Below, piece by piece: positions 1 through 5,469 of a stretch of 5,495 nt of DNA; positions within the stretch are counted from its first letter, which is position 1, and every line of letters starts with the position of its first letter. Location of the stretch: NCBI GenBank assembly GCA_003354225.1, contig PIVH01000542.1, positions 1 through 5,495 on the forward strand, read 5' to 3'. The DNA comes from Globobulimina sp. (lineage: Eukaryota > Foraminifera > Rotaliida). The translations under genes were made by a program, and so were the position numbers. Under the pieces are notes generated by a model. The model saw nothing but the letters and a program-made list of their open reading frames with translations, made no database searches and was not told where the DNA came from.

Positions 1-702
1 GTTCCAAGCACTCGAACTCAAGGCGAATTCGACCGGATAAATTCCAAAGGTCTAACATATGCTTTGTCTGAGGGATATAGCGCAGCATCAATGGTATCTA
101 AATCATATCGTAATTCATATAATTCATCGAAACTTACGCCATTCCCAGAAACTGAAAATGCATTGACAGATAATCTGATACAATTTGCACACAAGTTCTG
201 AATCTGTTGTTCTGATATAATATGCAATGGTTGTTCTGAATCTGATAGCAGTGCTTGTTCTGTGGAATACACAATGTAGCTTTGTGTCTCATCAATGGAT
301 AGTCCCTCGAGTCCACGACCACTGACTACATTTACACGTTCATTTACATCACGATATTTTGGGTTTCTAATAAATATGATATCCATTGTCTGTTATCCCC
401 TCGATATCCATTGCATATCCATCGCCCATCGAAGAGGATACCCGACAGGTTGCGTCTACGTCGAAATGAAAGCCAGCAAATCCTTTATTTCCCACCTCCT
501 CATCACTAACTGCACAATATGAACCATCTACAAAATTGAATGCCATACCAGATATTTCAGTCACTTCTATGCCAGTTTCGGCATACTCTTCACCATTTGG
601 TATGCGGTGGAATCCATTCGCCGCAATCATATCACCGGCGAAAGTCAATAAACAACATGATGTCCAGGTGGCGAACAGTAACAGCCAAACAATTGGGCGC
701 AT
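1..702 (-). pseudogene. Secreted esterase-like phytase (beta-propeller) family protein, frame broken twice, partial at left edge
   Basis: I chose the start at 700-702 because it begins a good signal peptide (MRPIVWLLLFATWTSCCLLTFAG) and has A at -3. The frame stays open further upstream to 819, but that stretch has no signal-like character. Segment 1 (702 to the TAG at 367-369, 111 residues) has GMAF near residue 52, AVSDE near 64 and DIEGIT near 99. Segment 2 continues in the +1 frame to a TGA at 18-20 and carries GRGLEGLSID followed by STEQALL. This order (GLSGL..VSD, D-EGI, then RG-EGL..tEqaL) is what I know of the esterase-like-activity-of-phytase family, which are secreted or periplasmic propellers of poorly defined substrate. 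After the TGA, skipping one base gives EFECLE, which resembles the family's next conserved strand, so the gene probably runs off the window. The spacing from DIEGIT to GRGLEGL looks shorter than usual. I infer a decaying gene, or one needing frameshifting. The family call is moderate and the frame break is directly visible. Confidence 0.55.
378..413. repeat. 11-bp direct repeat with 25-bp period at the first frame break
   Basis: GATATCCATTG occurs at 378-388 and again at 403-413. Read on the minus strand, the unit starts inside the DIEGIT coding stretch, and the second copy lies 9 bp before the TAG that ends the first reading segment. Because 25 is 1 modulo 3, a tandem duplication of this size alone would account for the +1 frame change. 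Removing one unit joins the two segments in frame, but it also removes the conserved-looking EGIT residues, so a simple duplication is not a fully satisfying explanation. Confidence 0.8.
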
Positions 703-1073
703 CTTCTTGTATTTAATGTTAAAAGGCTTAATTTGTTTTTTGGTAATCTGTAATCTGGCACTAGCAACGGTAAAATCCTGATTGTTGAATGTAGATAAGA
801 AATTCTTCATCATCATCATCAGTGTTTTTTCAGCCTTCTACTTTGTACTGTGGACAGATGGAGCCATTATGAGGCTGTGGCATGCAAATATAAGCACGAT
901 GAATTTTTGCTTCCTTTATGTTTTTTTTCACCCTTTAACTTTCCCTTTGTCTATACCATTATCTCATAATCGGAGCCATTCTAAAAATAGATTGTCATAA
1001 TCTACCTTAAAAAACTTTTGGACTAATTTCCAACAATTCGTCACAAAGCGCAAAGCACAAAACAGGTTGCCAC
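703..1073. promoter_or_regulatory. Divergent intergenic region between the esterase-like gene and the GOGAT beta gene
   Basis: This 371-bp spacer separates divergently read genes, so it should hold both promoters, but I see no motif strong enough to call a start site. It is T-rich on the plus strand, with an (ATC)n microsatellite at about 808-821 and a T8 run near 921-928. TCATAATC occurs twice, at 964-971 and 995-1002. A small perfect hairpin, TAGATT-gtcat-AATCTA, lies at 988-1004, about 70 bp before the GOGAT start. Open frames of 72 to 81 codons cross the region on the plus strand, but they are hydrophobic low-complexity translations of T-rich DNA or antisense to the secreted gene, and I do not support them as genes. 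Confidence 0.5.
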
Positions 1074-2699
1074 ATGCTACCAAAATTGAGCAGGTTCTCA
1101 TATCCATGCACCAATAAACTCAAAATAAAGTGTACACCACTGGCACGCCACAATTATTCATCGCCGGCAGCCTCAGACATAAAAAAACGAGATGGAAGCA
1201 CAGGCGACATCCGCCCCGAACGAGCATTTATAGAATATGACAGACATTCTGAAGAATACAGGCCAGCATTGGAGCGGATACACGATTTCGAAGAGATAGC
1301 ATTGTCCCCCACAGACTTCACCTTTTCACAGCGCCAAGCTCAAGCAGCGCGTTGCATGGATTGTGGCACACCGTTTTGTCAATCGTACACCGGCTGTCCA
1401 TTAAACAATTTAATCCCTGAATGGAACGACTTAGTCTACAAAAACGACTGGAAACAAGCCATAATACGGTTGCACGAAACCAACAATTTCCCTGAATTCA
1501 CGGGCAGAGTTTGCCCGGCTCCCTGCGAAGGTGCCTGCGTCGTGGGATTGGTGGACGACGCAGTCACTATAAAAAACATTGAATACAGCATTGTACATCA
1601 CGCATTTGAGAATAACTACATTTCGGCGCGCATCCCGCCAAACAGAAGTGGCTTACATGTGGCTGTCATTGGCAGTGGACCCTCCGGCTTGGCTGCAGCA
1701 GACATATTGAACCAATATGGCCATTCTGTGCATGTGTATGAACGGGAAGATATGATTGGGGGCTTACTGATGTACGGCATTCCAAATATGAAGCTGTCGA
1801 AAGATATTGTGATGCGAAGGGTGGACTTGTTGCAAAAGGAAGGCATTGTATTCCACACTAATTCTTCTGTCAACGATGTGGAAGCTTTACACGAAGCTCA
1901 TGACGCTGTGGTGTTATGTATCGGGAGCACTGTGCCGCGAGATGTAGCAAAGGGTATAAAGGGGAGGGAGCTGGAAGGCATACACTATGCGATGGAGTTC
2001 TTGACCAGAAACCAGAAATATTTGTTGATGAATAAGGAGACTGGGAATATGCACAGCAAATGGCATGAAATGGTGAATGCGAAGGGTAAGAATGTGATTG
2101 TGATCGGTGGAGGTGATACGGGCAACGATTGCATTGGCACTGCCATGAGGCATTCGGCGAAATCGATTATTAATTTAGAATTAATGAGTAAGCCACCAAT
2201 GCAGCGCAATAATGCAATAAATCCATGGCCGCAATATCCAAAGGTGTTTAGTGTGGATTATGGCCACGAAGAAGTAAAAGCGAATTTTGGTTACGATCCT
2301 CGGAATTATAACATTTTGACAAAGGAGTTTATTGGGGATAGTAAGGGCAATGTCAAAGGGTTGAAAACTGTGCAAGTGGACGGTAATTTTAATGTTGTTC
2401 CAGATTCAGAGAAAGTGTATCCTGCTGAATTGGTGTTGCTAGCGATGGGATTTGTTCATCCTGAAACAGAAATTATCAATGCGTTGAATGTAAATGTTAA
2501 ATATAATAATAAGGATAACAATGGTCCGTTTACTATTGATGCGCAAAGTGAGTATAAGACCAATGTAAATGGTATATTTGCGGCGGGTGATTGTAGGAGA
2601 GGGCAATCGTTGGTGGTTTGGGCTATAGCTGAAGGCAGAGGAGTTGCCAAATCCGTACAAAACTATTTTAAATCTATGGGATATTTAAATCATAAATAA
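1074..2699 (+). CDS. Glutamate synthase (GOGAT) beta subunit/domain, free-standing, eukaryotic type
   Basis: The 541-residue product matches the NAD(P)H-oxidising beta part of glutamate synthase, which passes electrons through FAD and Fe-S centres to the alpha part that makes glutamate from glutamine and 2-oxoglutarate. Visible in order: an N-terminal cysteine cluster C94, C97, C102, C108, then C147, C151, C155 within [12 protein letters not shown]; an FAD dinucleotide fold [13 protein letters not shown] (198-210) with an acidic residue closing strand 2 near E223; [13 protein letters not shown] (228-240); an NAD(P)H fold [11 protein letters not shown] (343-353); and the C-terminal FAD motif [23 protein letters not shown] (500-522). 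Wording such as [10 protein letters not shown] and [17 protein letters not shown] matches the C-terminal domain of fused plant/fungal NADH-GOGAT more than E. coli GltD. Residues 1-30 are basic, hydroxylated and free of acidic residues, like a mitochondrial presequence. The in-frame stop at 1008-1010, with no ATG between it and 1074, sets this start. The gene is intact, shows no intron and ends TAA TGA. No alpha subunit lies in the window. Confidence 0.95.
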   Translation: MLPKLSRFSYPCTNKLKIKCTPLARHNYSSPAASDIKKRDGSTGDIRPERAFIEYDRHSEEYRPALERIHDFEEIALSPTDFTFSQRQAQAARCMDCGTPFCQSYTGCPLNNLIPEWNDLVYKNDWKQAIIRLHETNNFPEFTGRVCPAPCEGACVVGLVDDAVTIKNIEYSIVHHAFENNYISARIPPNRSGLHVAVIGSGPSGLAAADILNQYGHSVHVYEREDMIGGLLMYGIPNMKLSKDIVMRRVDLLQKEGIVFHTNSSVNDVEALHEAHDAVVLCIGSTVPRDVAKGIKGRELEGIHYAMEFLTRNQKYLLMNKETGNMHSKWHEMVNAKGKNVIVIGGGDTGNDCIGTAMRHSAKSIINLELMSKPPMQRNNAINPWPQYPKVFSVDYGHEEVKANFGYDPRNYNILTKEFIGDSKGNVKGLKTVQVDGNFNVVPDSEKVYPAELVLLAMGFVHPETEIINALNVNVKYNNKDNNGPFTIDAQSEYKTNVNGIFAAGDCRRGQSLVVWAIAEGRGVAKSVQNYFKSMGYLNHK

Positions 2700-2716
2700 T
2701 GATGTTCATTGGAATT

Positions 2717-2763
2717 AGCTAGCCTTTTTTTTTCAATTGTTTGTTTGCTAGCGCTTTTTTTTT
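2717..2763. repeat. Duplicated GCTAGC plus T9 unit downstream of the GOGAT beta gene
   Basis: The palindrome GCTAGC at 2718-2723 is followed by C and nine T, and GCTAGC at 2747-2752 is followed by GC and nine T. The two copies start 29 bp apart and can also pair with each other as a short hairpin. They begin 18 bp after the TAA of the GOGAT gene, so they would lie in its 3' untranslated region and may mark its transcript end. That role is inferred from position only. The rest of the 2700-2862 spacer is T-rich and holds no gene I can support. Confidence 0.6.
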
Positions 2764-3027
2764 ATATTTATTTTTAATGTTTTTAATTTTTTCATCACCG
2801 AGATATATGGAGTTGTTTTCGATATTGAAGTTTTCTTGAAGTGAGTTCGGCGTTTTAAATATATGGCATCCGCTCCCGCTCCCGCTTTTATGGGCAGCAG
2901 AAACACACAATTTAGTGGCTTGTTGTTGTCTCTTTTCATAATTGATACAATATGCCGTCCATCATTAGTTGGATATGGCGGCATGGCAGCATCGGAACAT
3001 TATATTGCAACAGAAGCTGGAATTGAG

Positions 3028-3100
3028 GCATATTAATGTTTTGTTTTGATGCATGCTACAATATTATATACAAATAAATAATAATATAAATATATAAAAG
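3028..3100 (+). other. Intron of the GGT-like gene, GC-AG boundaries, 73 bp
   Basis: The exon 1 frame ends in GAG (3025-3027). Reading on gives GCA TAT TAA, a stop, while the conserved family sequence resumes exactly at 3101 as ATA TTA AAA GCA GGA GGT. Excising 3028-3100 joins EAGIE to ILKAGGNAADA without a gap, which fits the family. The intron starts GCATAT, ends AAAAG and is strongly AT-rich. No GT at or near the donor gives an open, family-consistent join. GC-AG introns are a known minor class, but the donor AG|GCATAT is a weak match to their usual consensus. It may therefore be a mutated GT donor in a decaying gene. Confidence 0.75.
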
Positions 3101-4069
3101 ATATTAAAAGCAGGAGGTAACGCTGCTGATGCTGCTCTGGCAATGCAGTTGGTATTGAATCAGGTTCAACCAACATCGTCAGGAATAGGTGGTGGCTGTT
3201 TCATATTGTATTATCATTCCGACTCAAAACAAGTGTATGCCATTGACGGACGGGAAGAGGCTCCAAAAGCTTTTAATCCGCGAGTATTCTGTCGGGATAT
3301 TCATTGTTTCCTACAAAATACAACCAACTATGAAGCACACAATCAGTGTAACTGCAAGTTTTTAAATCAAACAATATCGTCACAATTATCATATGGTGGG
3401 CTAAGTGTTGGTGTACCCGGAACATTATACGCTTATTATTTACTTAACAAATATTTTGGGTCATGCAATGGCAATAAATGGACGGACTCATTTCAGTATG
3501 CAATCAACATTGCGAGGAATGGATTTAATTTAAGTCAATCTCTTTATAACTCAATCAATGGAAATAGCAAATTGTCGGCGTTTGCAGCTTCCAGAAAAGT
3601 ATTTTTCAGAGAAAATAGCAGCATTCCAAAGGTTGAAGCAGGCGAATTATTTATCAATGAAGATTTTGCAAATACATTAGAATCGCTATCAAAGAGTGGT
3701 GATGATGCTGTTGATATATTTTATAATGGTGATATTGCCAAAGCCATTGTAGATGTCGTGAAAAGTGAAGGGAATTATTCTATGGGCGGCTTATATCCAC
3801 GTTGGGGTTTGATGGAAGAGGAAGATATCAATGGATATCGCGCTGTGTTTCGTGAGCCAATTGTATCAAATTACGGCGATGGGGTAGATGCTAAATATAA
3901 AATGTGGGGTCATGCAATGCCTTCAAGTGGCTCACTGACAGTCGAGTATTTGATGAATTTGTTATATTTTACACAGAAGAATGGCAATAATAATCCAAAT
4001 GATTTTGTTAATGGAGAAACATTGAGAAATTATAGTATTTATAGTGATGTGGCAGCTCATTATTTGTTC

Positions 4070-4084
4070 ACAGCAAATAACAGC
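4070..4084 (+). repeat. 10-bp insertion bounded by ACAGC repeats at the GGT frame break
   Basis: ACAGC occurs at 4070-4074 and 4080-4084, exactly ten bases apart. Removing one ten-base unit (ACAGCAAATA) turns the terminal HYLFTANNS-stop into HYLFTAEGMLMYY, which matches the helix that follows the PPPSSGG region in gamma-glutamyltranspeptidases. This suggests a short slippage or double-strand-break-repair insertion that put the gene out of frame. The TGA stop lies at 4085-4087, immediately after the second copy. Confidence 0.65.
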
Positions 4085-4224
4085 TGAAGGTATGCTTATG
4101 TATTACACGATAACTATTAATATATATATAAAAAAAACTGATATCAGCGCAGCCGCAATCAGTGCTATTGACAGTGAAAATATTACAATTTGGGGACACT
4201 GATATGAATAAATCCCATGGATGA

Positions 4225-4335
4225 AATACTATTTCGAGAACTACTAATAATAACTTAAGTATTTACTAAAAAAACCAAAAAACCAAAACCTAAAAAAACA
4301 AAAAAATAACTTCTTTTTAGATTTAAACGACTCAA
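4225..4335. other. Convergent 3' spacer with A-rich tract
   Basis: This spacer lies between the last readable GGT-like codon and the stop of the minus-strand secreted gene. It contains an almost pure A/C stretch at about 4266-4308, made of A runs separated by CC or C. On the minus strand it is a T-rich 3' untranslated region for the orphan gene. An AATAAC occurs at 4246-4251, but I cannot identify a canonical poly(A) signal for either gene with confidence. Confidence 0.5.
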
Positions 4336-4794
4336 TTAAAAAAATATTTGCTCTTTTCTTCCTTTAAGACAACCATTAATGTAGGACTCTTTCCAATCAA
4401 CATCTTCGAGTTTGAACTCATCTGTGATAATTATCACTTGACTGTTAACACAATCACTTCCTGCTTTTCCATGTGAATAACCAAGATCATAAAGACCAAG
4501 AATGAAACCTTCTTTGTAGTATTCAGGATTACAATCTGTACATTTCCAACCTTGCATTGTCATTGCATCATCACGTCCATTTTGTCGCCGCCTGTGATGG
4601 TCTATAACTCCACCGAGTGCGAAACCTATAACTCCACCGGCGGCAATTGTAACAGGATCAAGTACTAATCTTCTTGCCTTAACCCCCCAGATCTTTCCAT
4701 TTTCTGCGCTGTCTTTCTTAATAATTGGTTCCAATCCATTTATGCTTACTACACCTATGGCTAAAAATACTGTTATTGAAAATAAATTGCACAT
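4336..4794 (-). CDS. Secreted orphan protein with glycine-zipper segment and cysteine-rich tail, function unknown
   Basis: I do not recognise this 152-residue protein. It starts with a convincing signal peptide (residues 1-20, hydrophobic core SITVFLAIGVV, likely cleavage after SING). A basic stretch follows (KARR), then a hydrophobic segment IAAGGVIGFALGGVI (about 50-64) in which G53, G57 and G61 form a GxxxGxxxG zipper, ending in DHHRRR. The C-terminal half has WKCTDC (83-88), the Gly/Tyr-rich YYKEGFILGLYDLGYSHGKAG (92-112), C115, and SYINGCLKGRKE with C142. Four cysteines in the mature part suggest two disulfides. YKEGFILG, YDLGYSHG and YINGCLKG share a Y-x2-G-x3-G spacing (exact at 93-100, 102-109 and 138-145), as if one short unit repeats three times. 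The frame is intact and unlike its broken neighbours. It could be a membrane-active or matrix protein, but I infer no function. It is read toward the GGT relic, and its upstream region carries a strong inverted repeat. Confidence 0.7.
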   Translation of the reverse strand: MCNLFSITVFLAIGVVSINGLEPIIKKDSAENGKIWGVKARRLVLDPVTIAAGGVIGFALGGVIDHHRRRQNGRDDAMTMQGWKCTDCNPEYYKEGFILGLYDLGYSHGKAGSDCVNSQVIIITDEFKLEDVDWKESYINGCLKGRKEQIFF

Positions 4795-4830
4795 GATGTG
4801 TGTTACTATTATTTTGTGAGTGTATGCAAA

Positions 4831-4866
4831 ATACTCATAATAGCATCATTTTCTGATTATGAGTAT
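4831..4866. repeat. Perfect 11-bp inverted repeat upstream of the secreted orphan gene
   Basis: ATACTCATAAT at 4831-4841 is the exact reverse complement of ATTATGAGTAT at 4856-4866, with a 14-base centre. It begins 37 bp upstream of the orphan's start codon on the minus strand. It could be a dyad binding site for a dimeric regulator or a hairpin in a 5' untranslated region, and the sequence cannot decide which. The arm core TCATAAT also occurs twice upstream of the GOGAT gene. Confidence 0.75.
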
Positions 4867-5166
4867 CAGAATCAGATATGAATACAGAATGTCATATTCA
4901 TAGCAGATAGGGATTTGGATTTAAACTGGTTTTTACAATACTTGTCTCTCTTCTTTTAGATTTGCAACTTTCAACTTTAGAGATTTATGACTTTTGGGAA
5001 TTGACTAGTGCCAACTAACTTTTTTTCTACTACTAATACTTAAATACTCAAATACTCAAAAAGCACTTAGTCAATTGCCTGCTGGGAGCGTGGGTTAATT
5101 AAAAGTACTCATTCCACTCCTCCCTTGACATGATTATAAAATTTATAATTGATTTGGAAAATAGTC
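4867..5166. other. Non-coding AT-rich region with repeats
   Basis: I see no supportable gene in this stretch. It holds an imperfect inverted repeat, AATTGACTA-GTGC at 4999-5011 against GCACTTAGTCAATT at 5063-5076 (13 of 14 positions with one bulge). It also holds a tandem pair of AAATACTC at 5042-5057 and two TTTAGA copies near 4957 and 4976. Its right end directly precedes the plus-strand tRNA-like sequence, so it could include 5' flanking DNA of that element. Confidence 0.5.
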
Positions 5167-5193
5167 CCCCACCTAGCTCAATTGGTAGAGCAT
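5167..5193 (+). tRNA. tRNA 5' half (acceptor strand and D arm), probably a pseudo- or interrupted tRNA
   Basis: CCCCACC can serve as the seven acceptor bases, followed by T8 and A9. The D arm is GCTC...GAGC (5176-5179 with 5188-5191), a perfect four-pair stem enclosing AATTGGTA. TAGCTCAATTGG fits the eukaryotic pol III A box at every position. After GAGCAT the sequence leaves the tRNA pattern: no anticodon arm follows directly, and no acceptor complement GGTGGGG exists anywhere in the window. A plausible continuation starts 206 bp later after a second GTAGAGCAT. I call it a fragment, not a working tRNA. Confidence 0.5.
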
Positions 5194-5408
5194 TGTTCAC
5201 CGCCACCATCTTAAATTTTGTGTTTGTTGTTGTGGCCGGTGATGATGGCGGTGCACTGTGCCATCATCATTGTAATAATCTAATAATCCAATAATTCAAA
5301 CGCAATAATTATTATAATTTGTAATATTGTAACGTGAGAAGGATGCTGTTTGATTATACTGAATTTTCACGCTACATAATTGATTTTATTCTTGTATTTG
5401 TAGAGCAT
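5185..5408 (+). repeat. 9-bp direct repeat GTAGAGCAT flanking a 206-bp segment inside tRNA-like sequence
   Basis: GTAGAGCAT, the 3' strand of a tRNA D arm plus two bases, occurs at 5185-5193 and 5400-5408. Collapsing the repeat puts an anticodon-arm-like piece directly after the D arm. This is what a target-site duplication around an insertion would look like, or what a non-canonical intron with direct-repeat ends would leave. The 206-bp interior (5194-5399) has no terminal inverted repeats and no coding potential. Its only structured part is the hairpin pair at 5198-5272. Two separately decayed tRNA copies would also give this picture. Confidence 0.45.
5198..5272 (+). other. Three-arm element with mutually exclusive hairpins
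   Basis: Arm A, CACCGCCACCATC (5198-5210), pairs with arm B, GATGATGGCGGTG (5241-5253), at 12 of 13 positions over a 30-base loop. Arm B's GATGATGGC (5241-5249) also pairs perfectly with arm C, GCCATCATC (5260-5268), extendable by one A-T pair and wobble pairs, over a loop containing the palindrome GTGCAC. Since arm B cannot pair with both, a transcript could switch between two folds. The element is far more GC-rich than its surroundings. Whether it is transcribed is unknown. Confidence 0.6.
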
Positions 5409-5431
5409 GCGTCTCATAGCAGAGGCTCGTG
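5400..5431 (+). tRNA. tRNA anticodon-arm-like fragment, possible methionine anticodon CAT
   Basis: After the second GTAGAGCAT, the sequence GCGTCTCATAGC...GAGGCTCGTG resembles the anticodon-to-variable-loop part of elongator methionine tRNAs, which carry a CTCATA loop around anticodon CAT. Only TGC/GCA pairs cleanly around the loop, so the stem is short by about two bases. No T arm or acceptor strand follows on the plus strand, because the sequence becomes TTTAATTAATAATG. I treat it as a degenerate fragment, probably the continuation of the tRNA 5' half at 5167-5193. Confidence 0.35.
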
Positions 5432-5469
5432 TTTAATTAATAATGAAATAATAATAATCCATATCCATC

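Larger units (their letters stand above)
2863..4224 (+). pseudogene. Gamma-glutamyltranspeptidase-like gene, large-subunit half only, catalytic small subunit missing
   Basis: Exon 1 (2863-3027, 55 residues) begins MASAPAPAF, has a hydrophobic signal or anchor stretch (about 18-30), then GGMAASEHYIATEAGIE. Splicing to 3101 gives ILKAGGNAADAALAMQLVLNQ, the family's N-terminal core. Further motifs on the 383-residue spliced frame are SSGIGGG (81-87), IDGREEAP (103-110, R106 matching the substrate-carboxylate arginine), GLSVGVPGT (155-163), FYNGDIAKAIV (262-272) and a PSSGS (329-333) equivalent of PPPSSGG. The frame then stops at 4085-4087. GGT proteins are usually about 550-580 residues and self-cleave before a catalytic threonine in a TTH motif. 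No such motif follows here, and less than 250 bp remain before the convergent gene. In the +1 frame, EGMLMYY directly continues the helix after PSSGG. Further on, AIDSENITIWG and, after another +1 shift, DMNKSHG resemble the extreme C-terminus. I infer an internal deletion of roughly 200 codons and loss of peptidase activity. A cysteine-containing insertion (C119, C124, C138, C140) lies before GLSVGVPG. Confidence 0.75.

Noticed and set aside
536-1000. Plus-strand open frames of 81 and 72 codons upstream of the GOGAT gene
   Set aside because: The first is antisense to the secreted protein's signal peptide region. The second is a hydrophobic translation of T-rich intergenic DNA with no recognisable motif.
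1616-2660. Several minus-strand open frames within the GOGAT beta gene
   Set aside because: All are shadows of a strongly conserved plus-strand gene and carry no family motifs.
2719-2910. Minus-strand 63-codon Lys/Asn-rich open frame antisense to the GGT first exon
   Set aside because: Its lysines are the complement of T9 tracts in the plus-strand 3' region and its start lies inside the GGT exon. I see no domain or splice partner. A terminal exon of an unseen gene cannot be fully excluded.
4090-4147. A GT-AG intron (GTATGC...ATCAG) in the GGT-like gene
   Set aside because: It splices, but it leaves the TGA at 4085-4087 in frame just before the donor and removes the family-like GMLMYY residues. 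It also does not supply the missing catalytic domain.
4085-4202. TGA recoded as a sense codon (selenocysteine, Trp or Cys) in the GGT-like gene
   Set aside because: Reading through would not explain the TAG break or the EFECLE and EGMLMYY continuations, which need another frame. Other genes use TGG and TGC/TGT normally.
4266-4308. Retroposed poly(A) tail marking a processed insertion
   Set aside because: The tract is interrupted by C/CC, the GGT-like gene has an intron, and I found no target-site duplication around it.
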